A stretch of DNA of 64,000 nucleotides from RCC1774 sp050330855 (GCA_050330855.1 JBHJNL010000007.1:62001-126000), one strand, 5' to 3'; shown: positions 42,843 to 52,935, counted from the stretch's first letter. A program made the numbers and translations. The notes: generated from the letters alone by a model not told the origin.

Positions 42843-43934
42843 CTATTTGCCCACGAACCGCTGGATCATTTTATTTGATTTAATAGGCAAGTAAAATAAT
42901 GCCAAAAAGTCTACCCTTTTAACAAAAGACCACAGAAGTACAGGGAAAATGCTGCCGACAAAAAAAGAAAACACAACACTGAAAAAATGTTTTTCTCCCA
43001 AAAATCTTGATGCAGCAGCAAATGAGTTAGATTGAAAGAAGTCATGAAAAATAAAGACAAAAAGACTTGCATTACCGAGTTTTAAAAAAAATCTCGAAAT
43101 AAATTTATGACCCTGAAGACAATACGCAAGGTATAGAATGATATATATTCCAGAAAGTGCTTCTGCTGTTGAGACAACTGCATTTCCATATATTCGTTCA
43201 TTGAGATCAATAGTGCTGTCAAAAAAATAATGAAGACCGATAAAAACAGATAGAGATACAAGAACAATTTGTTTAGATGGCCGGAACTCCATTACCTTAT
43301 CTCTTAAATCATTCCCCAACAAGAAATAACATACTGTGATAGGAAGGATATCAAGACTGAAGGGCAGTCCTAGGACATGATGCAGATATCCTATATCGGT
43401 TGGACCTACCTGCCTAAAAAACCTAATAGAAAGAGTACCGACAAGTAGCAGACTTACTAGCAGCAGATGTTTCAAAAGTCTTCTTGCCTTGATATTTTCG
43501 AGTACGAAACAGACGATCCATGCAGAAATCACGACTATAAAGAGATGAGGCAAAAACCATAGTGGTCCCCACTTGATAGTGCTTCCATTCCCATAAAACA
43601 TGCCAACGACATACTCTGACAAAGAAAGGTTTCCGAACAAAAGATCGGGCAATGCGACTAGGGTCAATGTCACAAAATAAGGCTTTATTAAAGCATCTAT
43701 CTTTGTTATTATCGTCGGCAGAAATAAACGTAAGGGGTTAAAAAATATGCCAGACAAAAAGAAAAAAAGCGGCATACTAACGGAGAAAAGTATATTGAAC
43801 AATTCTCCTTTTTGATTTAAGGTCAACCAGTTGTGACCAAACACAACGAGTAGTATTCCTAGTCCTTTTGCAATATCTATATGCTCATTTCTGCCTTGTG
43901 TCGTTACGTTTGCGTCTCTGATTGAAATGATCAT
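42843..43934 (-). CDS. Acyltransferase family 3 membrane protein
   Basis: A 363-aa protein with about ten membrane helices. HIDIAKGLGILLVVFGHN near the N-terminus and GPLWFLPHLF are hallmarks of the acyltransferase-3/OafA group, which add acetyl or other acyl groups to surface sugars. The assignment fits an exopolysaccharide cluster. The gene is reversed relative to the cluster and visibly AT-richer than both flanking DegT genes, which suggests later insertion. The ATG at 43934 is preferred; a TTG at 43949 is in frame. Confidence 0.88.
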   Translation of the reverse strand: MIISIRDANVTTQGRNEHIDIAKGLGILLVVFGHNWLTLNQKGELFNILFSVSMPLFFFLSGIFFNPLRLFLPTIITKIDALIKPYFVTLTLVALPDLLFGNLSLSEYVVGMFYGNGSTIKWGPLWFLPHLFIVVISAWIVCFVLENIKARRLLKHLLLVSLLLVGTLSIRFFRQVGPTDIGYLHHVLGLPFSLDILPITVCYFLLGNDLRDKVMEFRPSKQIVLVSLSVFIGLHYFFDSTIDLNERIYGNAVVSTAEALSGIYIILYLAYCLQGHKFISRFFLKLGNASLFVFIFHDFFQSNSFAAASRFLGEKHFFSVVFSFFVGSIFPVLLWSFVKRVDFLALFYLPIKSNKMIQRFVGK

Positions 43935-44093
43935 CGTTATGCGAATCAACCCGCTAACGTGGTTGCCATAGGCACTGTATTAGCTCGTCGGCCACGGAAT
44001 GAGTATGATGACGATGCCAATTTCGGTATTAAGATTGAGTCAACAGCATCGCATGATTGTTGTTTTGTTGAGGCAGCAGGAACTACATTTGTT

Positions 44094-45410
44094 ATGGGTC
44101 AGCTTGCATTATTGGGGGGAGCACCTATTGTCCAAACCCCTTTCTCAGATTGGCCTGTTTTTGATCAGCGTGAAGTCGAAGCGACGCGGGCGATCGCAGC
44201 TAGCGGCATCTGGGACAGCACCCATCCAGTGGTGGCTGAGCTAGAGGCCCAGTTTTCGGCCTTTCACGATACCTGTCATGGCCTTACCGTCACCAACGGC
44301 AGTCAGACGATGGAGATCATCTTACGGGGCTTAGGGGTTGGCCGAGGGGATGAAGTCATTGTCCCTGCATTTACGTTTCTCGCCACCGCCACTGCTGTAC
44401 TGATGGTGGGAGCAACCCCCATTATTGTCGATATTTGCCCTAAAACCTTTACCCTTGACCCAGAGGCCGTTAAGACTGCGATTACGCCACGCACGAAAGC
44501 CGTGATGCCCGTGCATATTGCGGGCGTCACCGGCACAATCAACGAGATTGTTCAGATTGCGGCACAGCATCAGCTCTTCGTGATCGAAGACTGCGCCCAC
44601 GCCCACGGTTCCCAGTCGCGGGGGCGCTCAGCCGGTAGCTTCGGGAATGCAGGATCCTTTAGCTTTCAGGGAGGCAAGGTGATCACCGCTGGCGAAGGCG
44701 GCATGATTACTACGAACGATGAGGATCTCTATCAGAACTGCTGGAGCCAGCGAGAGGGTGGACAACGGCAGGGGAAAGATCCTGCGAACTGCTATGTCGT
44801 TGGTTCTAATTATCGGATGACCGCATTTCAGGCTGCAGTGGTTCAGGTTCAGTTTGAACGCTTCCAGCAACAGATTCCCCAGAAACTAGAGAATATTGCG
44901 CGGCTGGATGCTGGGTTGAGTCAAATAGATGGCATTACCCCCCAATACCGCCACCCCCAAGATCGAGCACCAGGATATTTATATATGTTTTATTATGATG
45001 CCAAAGCCTTCAATGGTCTGTCGCGCTACCTCTTTGTCAAGGCCTTAGAAGCGGAAGGGATTCCCTGTGGCGAGGCAGGATACCCCCCGCTATATAAAAC
45101 ACCCCTCTTTCAAAATCGCAATTTTGGCCCTGGCGGACAGGTAATGAGCAAAGATTGGGGCGGACATCCTTTCCCTGACTATGCTTCTTTAAGCTTGCCC
45201 AACGTGGAGCAGGTGGTTCAAGACGTGGTGATTTTCCCCCATGCCAACCTCTTGGCCGAGTCTGAACAAATGCAGGGCATTATAGATGCTGTGCAAAAAA
45301 TTCAGCATCAAGCGCGCCAGTGGCCTGCGTTTACCAATACGATCGCCTTCGGAGCCGCCGCGTTGAGCCGCAAAGTTAGCTCGAAACTCCAGCGCTTGCG
45401 GCATCGTTAG
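44094..45410 (+). CDS. DegT/DnrJ/EryC1 family PLP-dependent sugar aminotransferase
   Basis: A 438-aa enzyme with a complete active site: Lys195 in FQGGKVITAGEGG, IEDCAHAHGS with the Asp that holds the PLP nitrogen, and VTNGSQTMEI. It should transfer an amino group to a keto-sugar nucleotide, or dehydrate one, to make an amino or deoxy sugar for the polymer. I chose ATG 44094 (MGQLALLGG), because the paralogue starts similarly; the frame is open further upstream to 43959 but that extension is not conserved. The C-terminal tail of 40 residues (ending LQRLRHR) is basic and unusual for the family. Confidence 0.88.
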   Translation: MGQLALLGGAPIVQTPFSDWPVFDQREVEATRAIAASGIWDSTHPVVAELEAQFSAFHDTCHGLTVTNGSQTMEIILRGLGVGRGDEVIVPAFTFLATATAVLMVGATPIIVDICPKTFTLDPEAVKTAITPRTKAVMPVHIAGVTGTINEIVQIAAQHQLFVIEDCAHAHGSQSRGRSAGSFGNAGSFSFQGGKVITAGEGGMITTNDEDLYQNCWSQREGGQRQGKDPANCYVVGSNYRMTAFQAAVVQVQFERFQQQIPQKLENIARLDAGLSQIDGITPQYRHPQDRAPGYLYMFYYDAKAFNGLSRYLFVKALEAEGIPCGEAGYPPLYKTPLFQNRNFGPGGQVMSKDWGGHPFPDYASLSLPNVEQVVQDVVIFPHANLLAESEQMQGIIDAVQKIQHQARQWPAFTNTIAFGAAALSRKVSSKLQRLRHR

Positions 45411-45425
45411 AGAGACTCACAGATT

Positions 45426-46934
45426 ATGCCGCCAACCATTGACGCCCGTCAGCTCCCCGATCAAACTAGCCTCTCGACCGATATCTGTATTGTGGGGGCT
45501 GGGGCGGTGGGAATTGCGATCGCAATGCAGCTCAAAAACACCTCCCATCAAGTCAGCCTGATCGAAAGTGGCGACTTATCCCTAGATGACGCGACCCAAT
45601 CCCTTTATGACTTTGAGAATGTGGGATATCCGATTCGAGAAACATCGCCCTCGCGCCTCCGCTATTTTGGGGGGACAACCAATATCTGGACCGGTCGCTG
45701 CCTGCCCTTAGATTCAATTGATTTCACCACCCGTGACTGGGTCGCAAACAGTGGCTGGCCGATTGATCATGCCACGTTAACGCCCTACTACGAACGAGCA
45801 GCCCCTCTTTTCAGGCTGCCCCATTACCAGCAGATTAATGCCGATTTCTGGTCTCAAAAGTCGCCCTACCGTGATGAACAGCAGGTTTTTAGCAGTCCTA
45901 AACTGTCGCCCGTGGTCTCATTGCGAGGGCGTACTTCCTTAAATTTCCGTACGGCCTATCTCCAAGACCTCAAACAAGCGGCAAATATCCAAATTTACGT
46001 CAATGCCAATGTCACCGAGATCGATGCGGCGGAAAACCTCGCAACCGTTCATCGTCTTCAACTGGTCTGCCTGAACGGGGTTCAATTTACAATCAAGGCT
46101 AAGGCTTATATCCTCGCCTGTGGCGGCTTAGAAAACGCCCGTATCCTACTGCTATCGCGGCACCAGAACGCCGCCGGATTGGGCAACCAGCATGATGTGG
46201 TGGGGCGATACTACATGGATCATCCCAAAGTAGAGCACGGCACTCTTAAAATTAAGAACCCACAATTCAATGCGCCGCTTTTGTTTGGCTACCGCACCCT
46301 CCAGGGCACGACACAGTTTGGTATTCGCCTCTCAGACGACGTGCAGCGACGAAAGCGACTGCTCAACCACTATGTGTTGCTGCAGCCCCAGTTTATTCAA
46401 GATGGAACGGTGTCTCCCCAGGGGTCTGGCCCTTGGCCCAAGCTCCGCTATTTTTATCGAAAGCTAACTCAAAAACCACTCCGGTTTGACCATGTATTGA
46501 TCAAAAACTATCTCGAGCAAGTCCCCCGCTGGGAGAGTCGGGTCACCTTAAGCCGCCAAAGCGATCGGCTGGGCCTGAATCAACTCCAGCTCAATTGGCA
46601 AGTGGGACCACAAGAGATCCAAGATCTTCATCAGTTTCACGTCATCCTAAAGCAGTGTTTTGCGACCCAGAATATTGGTGAGATTCAAGAGATAGCCCCA
46701 AGTCAAAATCAGGAATCGCTGCAGTTCCTCAATGCCTTTCATCATTTGGGTACCACCCGCATGAGCCACCGCCCCCACGATGGCGTCGTCGATCGCAACT
46801 GCCAGGTCCACGGCATTCAAAATCTCTTTATCGCAGGCACCTCTGTCTTCCCCACAGGGGGCTATGCGAACCCCACCTTCACCGCAGCAGCACTGGCCCT
46901 ACGCTTGGCGGATCACCTCCGCTCTACGCTGTAA
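45426..46934 (+). CDS. GMC-type FAD-dependent oxidoreductase
   Basis: A 502-aa enzyme with an N-terminal Rossmann motif (CIVGAGAVGIAIA), RYFGGTTNIWTGRC in the flavin region, ILACGGLENARILLLS, and the GMC C-terminal segment with HHLGTTRMS, NLFIAGTSVFPTGGYANPTFTAAALALRLADHL. Such enzymes oxidise alcohols; in sugar clusters a few act on sugar nucleotides or polymer units. It lies 15 bp after the aminotransferase and its stop overlaps the flippase start (TAATG), so it belongs to the operon. Confidence 0.85.
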   Translation: MPPTIDARQLPDQTSLSTDICIVGAGAVGIAIAMQLKNTSHQVSLIESGDLSLDDATQSLYDFENVGYPIRETSPSRLRYFGGTTNIWTGRCLPLDSIDFTTRDWVANSGWPIDHATLTPYYERAAPLFRLPHYQQINADFWSQKSPYRDEQQVFSSPKLSPVVSLRGRTSLNFRTAYLQDLKQAANIQIYVNANVTEIDAAENLATVHRLQLVCLNGVQFTIKAKAYILACGGLENARILLLSRHQNAAGLGNQHDVVGRYYMDHPKVEHGTLKIKNPQFNAPLLFGYRTLQGTTQFGIRLSDDVQRRKRLLNHYVLLQPQFIQDGTVSPQGSGPWPKLRYFYRKLTQKPLRFDHVLIKNYLEQVPRWESRVTLSRQSDRLGLNQLQLNWQVGPQEIQDLHQFHVILKQCFATQNIGEIQEIAPSQNQESLQFLNAFHHLGTTRMSHRPHDGVVDRNCQVHGIQNLFIAGTSVFPTGGYANPTFTAAALALRLADHLRSTL

Positions 46935-48379
46935 TGTCTGCTGCCCCCAACGCCCGCCAAATTGCGAAGAGCAGCTTCTTTGTCACGGCCAGCTATGTTG
47001 TTGCCAAGCTGTCGCAGTTTATTTCCCAGATTTTTCTAGCGCGCCTCCTGTCCCCTGAAGATTTTGGGATTTGGGGCATGGTTTTGGTCTTCACCACGCT
47101 CTCAGAGTTATTCCAGGATGCAGCGGTGGCAGGGGTTCTAGTCCAACGAGGGCTAACAGATAAAACCCTCGTGGATGCGGTATATAGCCTGGGCGTTAAT
47201 CTCTCAATCATCATGTTTGGGGTGCAGGCCTTGGCTGGTTTCCCCCTAGCCTGGATATTTGATCAGCCTATTGTTTGGCCGTTAACGGCGGTGACGGGCT
47301 TAGTGTTTCTGATCGGAGCCGGCACCGGATCGCACCATGCTGTCCTGCAGCGGCAGATGAAGTTTAGAGAGCTTGCGATCGCAGAGGGCTTCTCAGGTCT
47401 AGTGCGACTGGGGGGTGCCGTGATCGCCGCCTCTTATGGATTGGGGGTTTGGTCCTTTGCGATCGCAGAAATTGCCAGAATGATGGTCGACGCAATCTTA
47501 AAGCGTCGATTTAGCCAGTACCACTTTCAGTACAGCTTTAAGCCTGATGCTGAGGCGGTTAAAAATGTACGGGGCTACATCAGTAGCCTCATCGGCACGA
47601 ACTTAGCCGTCTACGTCAACACCAACGGTGATAACTTTATCGTCGGCAAGCTCTTGGGGGCCGCGACCCTGGGCTATTACAACATGGCCTACCAGCTTGC
47701 CATGCTGCCCCTCTACGCACTCTCTCGCATTAACACCGTCAACTTTTCCGTCCTCTCTCAAAAAGACCAGCAGGGGCAGCAGCAGTATATTCGCAAAATC
47801 CTAGAGCTATACTCCCTGCTCGCCGCCCCCATTTACGGTCTCGGTTTTGTGGTGGCTCCTTGGCTGATTCCCCTATGCTATGGTGCCAATTGGGTACCCG
47901 TGGTGCCGCTGTTTCAGGTGGTGCTGCTCTTTGCCTACTCACGGGGATTTATGGCTATTCTGGGCACAGCCCTCAACGCCCTCAATAAGCCCCAAATCAA
48001 TGCGGCTATTAACTGGGTGCTCGTTCCCCTCTGCATCCCTGCCTTTTGGCTGAGCGCCCGGTGGGGCGGTGTGATGGGGGTTGCGATTACGGTGGCTGTG
48101 TTGATGGGGGTAGGAGCCGCGCTCTGGTTTTGGATTGCCACAGCACAAACTGCCGGGTGGCATTTAGGAAGATTAGTCCAGCCCGTTGTGTTGCCAACGC
48201 TAACAACGCTGGCGGTCATGGCCGCTGTGATTGACCTGCCGTTTTCTGCTGACCAGCAATGGTGGCTACAGCCCATTGTGCTAGTGATTGGCTATGTCAG
48301 CATTTTAGCGATCGCCTCCTGGGGACGGATCCCTCGTCTCGTCATTCAAGTGGTGAGGCAAGCTTTGGGTAAAGCCTAA
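46934..48379 (+). CDS. Wzx-like polysaccharide flippase (MOP superfamily)
   Basis: A 481-aa protein with twelve to fourteen membrane helices. FVTASYVVAKLSQFISQIFLARLLSPEDFGIWGM is the usual opening of PST-type exporters, and the loop DAAVAGVLVQRG and the central GTNLAVYVNTNGDNFIVGKLLGAATLGYYNMAYQLA are typical. It should flip the lipid-linked repeat unit across the inner membrane for Wzy. Together with Wzy and the Wzc-like protein it makes a Wzx/Wzy-dependent pathway. Confidence 0.9.
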   Translation: MSAAPNARQIAKSSFFVTASYVVAKLSQFISQIFLARLLSPEDFGIWGMVLVFTTLSELFQDAAVAGVLVQRGLTDKTLVDAVYSLGVNLSIIMFGVQALAGFPLAWIFDQPIVWPLTAVTGLVFLIGAGTGSHHAVLQRQMKFRELAIAEGFSGLVRLGGAVIAASYGLGVWSFAIAEIARMMVDAILKRRFSQYHFQYSFKPDAEAVKNVRGYISSLIGTNLAVYVNTNGDNFIVGKLLGAATLGYYNMAYQLAMLPLYALSRINTVNFSVLSQKDQQGQQQYIRKILELYSLLAAPIYGLGFVVAPWLIPLCYGANWVPVVPLFQVVLLFAYSRGFMAILGTALNALNKPQINAAINWVLVPLCIPAFWLSARWGGVMGVAITVAVLMGVGAALWFWIATAQTAGWHLGRLVQPVVLPTLTTLAVMAAVIDLPFSADQQWWLQPIVLVIGYVSILAIASWGRIPRLVIQVVRQALGKA

Positions 48380-48431
48380 ATCGATAGTTTGGTCTGTTGG
48401 ATATGCGCTGTTGTCTACCACATTTAAACCC

Positions 48432-49577
48432 ATGATCCAAAAGGTTGGCATCTACCGTAAGGTCTTTCCGAAGGCATCGGAAACCTTTATTCATGAGCAG
48501 GCGGTGAATCTGCAGCGATATGAACCGATATTTTTGTTGTGTCGTCTGCTCAAACCGATTGCCTTTGATCACATCGCCCTCGGCAGTAAGAAGGCTGGCA
48601 AACTGGAGCAGCTTTTCTATCTGATCAGCCGATCTCCTCAATTTTTTCTAAAGCATCCCTCTGTTAAAGATCTCTCCTTAATTCATGCCCATTTTGGTCC
48701 AGAGGGCGTCTATGCGATGCCCATTGCGGCGGCGCTCAAGATTCCCTTCTGTGTCACCTTTCATGGCTATGACATTACGATCAAGCGACAACACCTCTTG
48801 TTTAGCCGCCCCCTGTACTATCAGCTCATTTGGCATGAGGCTAAACTGAAGCAACAGGCCACCGCGTTTATCGCCGTCTCTAAGTTCATTCAAACAAAGC
48901 TTATTGAAGCGGAATACCCTCCAGAAAAAATCGTGCAGCACTATATCGGCGTAGATACCCATAAGTTTTCGCCCCTAGATTCTATCCCTAGCCAACGCTA
49001 TATTCTATGCGTGGGCAGACATGCAGATAAAAAAGGCATTAATATTTTATTTCGAGCCTTTGCCCGGATTGCGAACCAGCATCCAGACGTTTCTCTACTG
49101 CAGGTGGGTCAAGGAGCACTCACAAACATGCTCAAAAAACTCATTCAAGACATAGGTCTAGCAGACCGAATTCGTTTGCTGGGTCAGCAGCCCCACAGCA
49201 AAGTGCTAAAGCTTATGCAGCAGGCAGAGATATTTGCCTTGCCCAGTCATCAAGCTGATGATGGTGATTGTGAAGCGTTGGGAATTGTCTTTAATGAAGC
49301 CTCAGCCTGTGGTATTCCCATTGTTTCAACGAGGCATGGCGGTATTCCTGAAGCAGTCATAGACGGTAAAACCGGCTTTCTGGTCCCTGAAAAGGATGTA
49401 GAGGCGTTAGCCGTCAAGCTCGATCAACTGCTTTCTAACCAAGATTTGGGTAGGCGAATGGGGGCACAAGGACGAGAGTTTGTCTGTGAATCCTTTGATA
49501 TCAAGAAACAAACTAGGCAGCTAGAAACCTTTTATGATGCGATGACGCTGCGGCCCATCCCGTCATTGGGGCACTAA
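48432..49577 (+). CDS. GT4 glycosyltransferase (WcaL-like)
   Basis: A 381-aa GT-B enzyme. The N-terminus (IYRKVFPKASETFIHEQ) and the HAHFGPEGVYAMPIA / TFHGYDI pair are typical of WcaL/AmsK-like transferases of colanic-acid-type pathways; the donor site is DGDCEALGIVFNEASACGIPIVSTRHGGIPE. It begins 52 bp after the flippase from ATG 48432; a TTG at 48411 is in frame. The likely job is the addition of a further sugar to the repeat unit. Confidence 0.88.
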   Translation: MIQKVGIYRKVFPKASETFIHEQAVNLQRYEPIFLLCRLLKPIAFDHIALGSKKAGKLEQLFYLISRSPQFFLKHPSVKDLSLIHAHFGPEGVYAMPIAAALKIPFCVTFHGYDITIKRQHLLFSRPLYYQLIWHEAKLKQQATAFIAVSKFIQTKLIEAEYPPEKIVQHYIGVDTHKFSPLDSIPSQRYILCVGRHADKKGINILFRAFARIANQHPDVSLLQVGQGALTNMLKKLIQDIGLADRIRLLGQQPHSKVLKLMQQAEIFALPSHQADDGDCEALGIVFNEASACGIPIVSTRHGGIPEAVIDGKTGFLVPEKDVEALAVKLDQLLSNQDLGRRMGAQGREFVCESFDIKKQTRQLETFYDAMTLRPIPSLGH

Positions 49578-49579
49578 TC

Positions 49580-50707
49580 GTGGGCTTCAGAGTGCTCGGC
49601 GTGGGCCTTTCGGTCCTTCTACTTGCCGGTGTATCCAGTCATTGGCTGCTCCCTTCTCGGCCAGCAGAAGAACGTGGCGCAGATCGGCTCAGAAAACCGT
49701 CGGTCATGCCCCAGATGACTCCGGTGATCTCAAGAACTCAGCCGTTGCGATCGCTAGCCCAACGCAGAGGACTTGAAATTGGCACAGCGGTGCAGATGCA
49801 GCCTTTTTATACGGATGCTCAGTACCGAGCCATTTTAGCCCGTGAATTTAATGTGCTCACCCCTGAGAATGCCTTGAAGTTTGGGCAGGTGAGTCAGGGA
49901 CGCGATCGCTACTCCTTTAAAGATGCCGACGCCCTCGTGGCCTTTGCTGAAGCGCACCAAATGCAGGTTCACGGTCATACCCTAGTGTGGTATCGCAACC
50001 TACCCGACTGGTTAACCGAAAGAACCTGGAGTCGAGCCGAATTAATCACCATTCTGCAGCAGCACATTGAAACCGTCGTCCGTCGATATCGGGGTCGCAT
50101 CGCCGTATGGGATGTCGTCAACGAAGCCCTAGAAAAGGATGGTTCTCTCAGGGACTCAATTTGGCTACGAGGCATTGGCCCTGAATATATCGAGATGGCT
50201 TTTCGCTGGGCACACCGCGCTGATCCCCAAGCTCGCCTTCTATACAACGACTACCAAACCGAAGAACTCAATCGCAAGTCGGAGGCGATGTATCAGCTAG
50301 TCCAAAGACTCCAGCGCCAGGGCGTTCCTATTCATGGGGTTGGCTTACAAATGCATAAAGGCATTAAAGACCCGCCTGATGTGGCACAGGTTGCTGCGAA
50401 TATGCAGCGGTTCATTAATTTGGGCTTAGAGGTCCAGATTACTGAAATGGATGTGGGTCTCCATGATGGACAAGGAACACCCTCTGAAAAACTAGAGCAG
50501 CAGGCTGCAGTCTACCGCGACATGATGGCGGTTTGTCTCAAGGCTAAGCGCTGTAGTGCCTTGATTACCTGGGGGCTAGCCGATCATCACTCTTGGATTC
50601 CAGCTTTTTTTGGGTATCCAGATTCACCCCTGCTGTTTGACCGCCGCTATCAACCCAAGCCAGCTTATGAAGCTCTAGCAGACATCCTAGAGCGTGACTC
50701 AAACTGA
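49580..50707 (+). CDS. GH10 endo-beta-1,4-xylanase-like glycoside hydrolase
   Basis: A 375-aa protein starting with GTG, 2 bp after the preceding stop, with an N-terminal hydrophobic anchor or signal (VGLSVLLLAGVSSHWLL). The GH10 barrel is complete: VHGHTLVWYRNLPDWL, acid/base Glu182 in WDVVNEAL, nucleophile Glu289 in VQITEMDV, and a late TWGLADHHSWIPAFFG. In an exopolysaccharide operon such an enzyme is more likely to trim or release the polymer than to feed on plant xylan. It is the last gene of the cluster. Confidence 0.9.
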   Translation: MGFRVLGVGLSVLLLAGVSSHWLLPSRPAEERGADRLRKPSVMPQMTPVISRTQPLRSLAQRRGLEIGTAVQMQPFYTDAQYRAILAREFNVLTPENALKFGQVSQGRDRYSFKDADALVAFAEAHQMQVHGHTLVWYRNLPDWLTERTWSRAELITILQQHIETVVRRYRGRIAVWDVVNEALEKDGSLRDSIWLRGIGPEYIEMAFRWAHRADPQARLLYNDYQTEELNRKSEAMYQLVQRLQRQGVPIHGVGLQMHKGIKDPPDVAQVAANMQRFINLGLEVQITEMDVGLHDGQGTPSEKLEQQAAVYRDMMAVCLKAKRCSALITWGLADHHSWIPAFFGYPDSPLLFDRRYQPKPAYEALADILERDSN

Positions 50708-50777
50708 GGGCAATCCATGACAGCACGACACTGACGTTATGCATTTGGGATAATAGCAACAGTGCCCTGTTTCTCTT

Positions 50778-51749
50778 TTGGCTTTGTCTCCTTCACTTCC
50801 TCACACCATTACCTATAGCCCTGCTTATACTCTCGTTCCAACCTACGAGTGCTTCAATCGCTGTACCTACTGCAATTTTCGAGTCGATCCTGGCCAGGAT
50901 AATTGGCTGACGCTGGCTGACGCTCAGCAACGGCTTCAATCTCTAGCGGGTCAAGGCGTGATCGAGATTTTGCTGCTCAGTGGAGAAGTTCATCCCCAAA
51001 GTCTACGACGGCGGCAGTGGTTTGAACGCATTTATCAGCTCTGTGAACTCGCGCTTCGCTATGGATTCCTACCCCACACCAATGCAGGGCCGTTGAGTTT
51101 CGCTGAAATGGAACAGCTCCGTTCGGTGAATGTCTCTATGGGGTTAATGCTAGAGCAGATCAGCCCTAAGCTCATGGAGACGGTGCATCGCCATGCGCCC
51201 AGTAAAATCCCCCATCTGCGGCTGCAGCAACTCGAGTGGGCGGGAGAGCTGCAGATTCCCTTTACGACGGGCCTGCTGCTGGGTTTAGGAGAAACGGAGG
51301 CTGAACGTGAGGAAGCGTTGGTGGCGATCGCAGCGATCCACCAACGCTGGGGCCATATTCAAGAGGTGATTCTGCAGCCCCATAGCCCAGGGGAACGGCA
51401 AAGCTGGGAAGGTAAAGCATTTAATGCGGAGGACTTGGTCAGGGTAGTTGCGATCGCACGTAAAATTCTGCCCCACGACATCACAATTCAAGTACCGCCC
51501 AACTTGATCGAGACGCCTCAGGTTCTACTGGCCTGCATTGACGCAGGAGCCAAAGATCTAGGGGGCATCGTGCCCCGTGATGAAGTAAATCCTGACTATG
51601 ATCACCTATCGATTGAGCATCTATCAGCAACTTTAAAGATCGCTGGCTGGTCCCTTATCCCTCGGTTGCCGGTCTATCCCCACCTGCAATCTTGGCTATC
51701 ACCCAGATTATTGGAGGTCTTACAAGAGCAGCAAAATGCCCTGATTTAG
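50778..51749 (+). CDS. cofG: 7,8-didemethyl-8-hydroxy-5-deazariboflavin synthase subunit CofG
   Basis: A 323-aa radical SAM enzyme with the cluster motif CFNRCTYC (Cys25, Cys29, Cys32) and LLSGEVHPQS, HTNAGPLSFAEM and IPFTTGLLLGLGETEAER, as in CofG. With CofH it makes the deazaflavin chromophore F0, which cyanobacteria use in photolyases. The start appears to be TTG at 50778 (a second TTG is at 50784); there is no ATG nearby. cofH is not in the window. It is convergent with the DUF2235 gene, 8 bp apart. Confidence 0.9.
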   Translation: MALSPSLPHTITYSPAYTLVPTYECFNRCTYCNFRVDPGQDNWLTLADAQQRLQSLAGQGVIEILLLSGEVHPQSLRRRQWFERIYQLCELALRYGFLPHTNAGPLSFAEMEQLRSVNVSMGLMLEQISPKLMETVHRHAPSKIPHLRLQQLEWAGELQIPFTTGLLLGLGETEAEREEALVAIAAIHQRWGHIQEVILQPHSPGERQSWEGKAFNAEDLVRVVAIARKILPHDITIQVPPNLIETPQVLLACIDAGAKDLGGIVPRDEVNPDYDHLSIEHLSATLKIAGWSLIPRLPVYPHLQSWLSPRLLEVLQEQQNALI

Positions 51750-51757
51750 TTGAAGAC

Positions 51758-52789
51758 TCAGCTTTGATCGCAATAGGCCTTGAGAGCCTCTTTATATTTG
51801 TCGGCGAGATTAAGAGGCTTATAGTCAGGCAGATCACACCAGCGCCGCCTCGTGCTGAGATGAATATTATCAAAATCATCACGGATCTCTCGCCAGCGTG
51901 CTCCGGCTAATCCCAGCAGCCCTAAATTTTGATCGAAAGGCGCTGCGTGGTTCTGCTGCAGTCCGCCTTCAATATTTTTGGGGTCAAGCGCTAACGGCAG
52001 TCCCATCTGCCCCATTTGCTCGATCATCCACACCAGCGCTGCGTTCGAGAGAGCGCTCTGGGCTTCAGTGCCGCCACCTACGGCTCCGTGGTTACCAGGG
52101 AACCAAACTTGATGCAGAATTTGAGACGTTAGATCCGGGCTAGCTTTCATAGGCGTGATGTTCAAGACTCGTCGCCGTTCATCAACCGCAACGGCATGGA
52201 GCGCCCGCTCAATGATTGCACTCAACGTCGTGTCGTGGAATTGATAGCGGTGATTCAGCCAGGTATTGATGGGCAAAAAGGGAACCACATCAGGAATACC
52301 CAATGATCCCACTGTTTCCCAGCAGCCTAATAGGGTAATGGGGACGCGATCGCCGTTCTCTTGCCGAAACTGTTGCGCTTCGGGATGGCTGGGCTTGATT
52401 GCTTTGCTGCGATACAGGTCATAGGCACGTCGCAAGTGACGAATGTTTTGACGGGCCAGCAGCCCAGAGCAGTTAATAAAACCAGCCACGCTCCTCACTG
52501 TATAAGCGCCTCGGCTATAGCCGAATAGATAAATTTCATCCCCCGGCTCGTAGTTGAGACACAAGAACAAATAGGCATCTTGAATATTGCGGTCGATCCC
52601 TTCGCCAAAGGCTCCCCCTCGCAGCCGATCGAGTTTCCCTGTTCCGACGCCTCGCCCATAGAAGATGCTCTGCGGGGTGCCGTCATCGGTAATGGGTTTA
52701 ATGGCTTGAGAGAGCTTGACGACATTGGTGGGATAGGGCGTGTTTAAATCTTGCCAAGTGCCATCACAACAGACAATTAATCGTTTCAT
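51758..52789 (-). CDS. DUF2235 alpha/beta-hydrolase
   Basis: A 343-aa protein of the DUF2235/Tle1-like lipase group. RLIVCCDGTWQ opens the fold, IYLFGYSRGAYTVRS carries the nucleophile Ser92, and FLGCWETVGSLG- and HAVAVDERR-like segments match the family. Distant relatives are phospholipase effectors, but housekeeping roles are also likely; nothing here suggests a secretion-system effector, and there is no immunity-type gene. The ATG at 52789 has AGAGG at 7 nt; the frame is open 11 codons further. Confidence 0.88.
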   Translation of the reverse strand: MKRLIVCCDGTWQDLNTPYPTNVVKLSQAIKPITDDGTPQSIFYGRGVGTGKLDRLRGGAFGEGIDRNIQDAYLFLCLNYEPGDEIYLFGYSRGAYTVRSVAGFINCSGLLARQNIRHLRRAYDLYRSKAIKPSHPEAQQFRQENGDRVPITLLGCWETVGSLGIPDVVPFLPINTWLNHRYQFHDTTLSAIIERALHAVAVDERRRVLNITPMKASPDLTSQILHQVWFPGNHGAVGGGTEAQSALSNAALVWMIEQMGQMGLPLALDPKNIEGGLQQNHAAPFDQNLGLLGLAGARWREIRDDFDNIHLSTRRRWCDLPDYKPLNLADKYKEALKAYCDQS

Positions 52790-52935
52790 ACAAAAACCTC
52801 TTCCCGGGTTGCAGGCCGACAACGGTACTAGATTTTTTAAATCAACCCTGAACGCTTAGAGCCTGTATGGATCTATCGCAATCACATGCCTTCATAACGC
52901 GGAGAGCAACAAAACTTCTCAGGGGCAAAGGGTCG

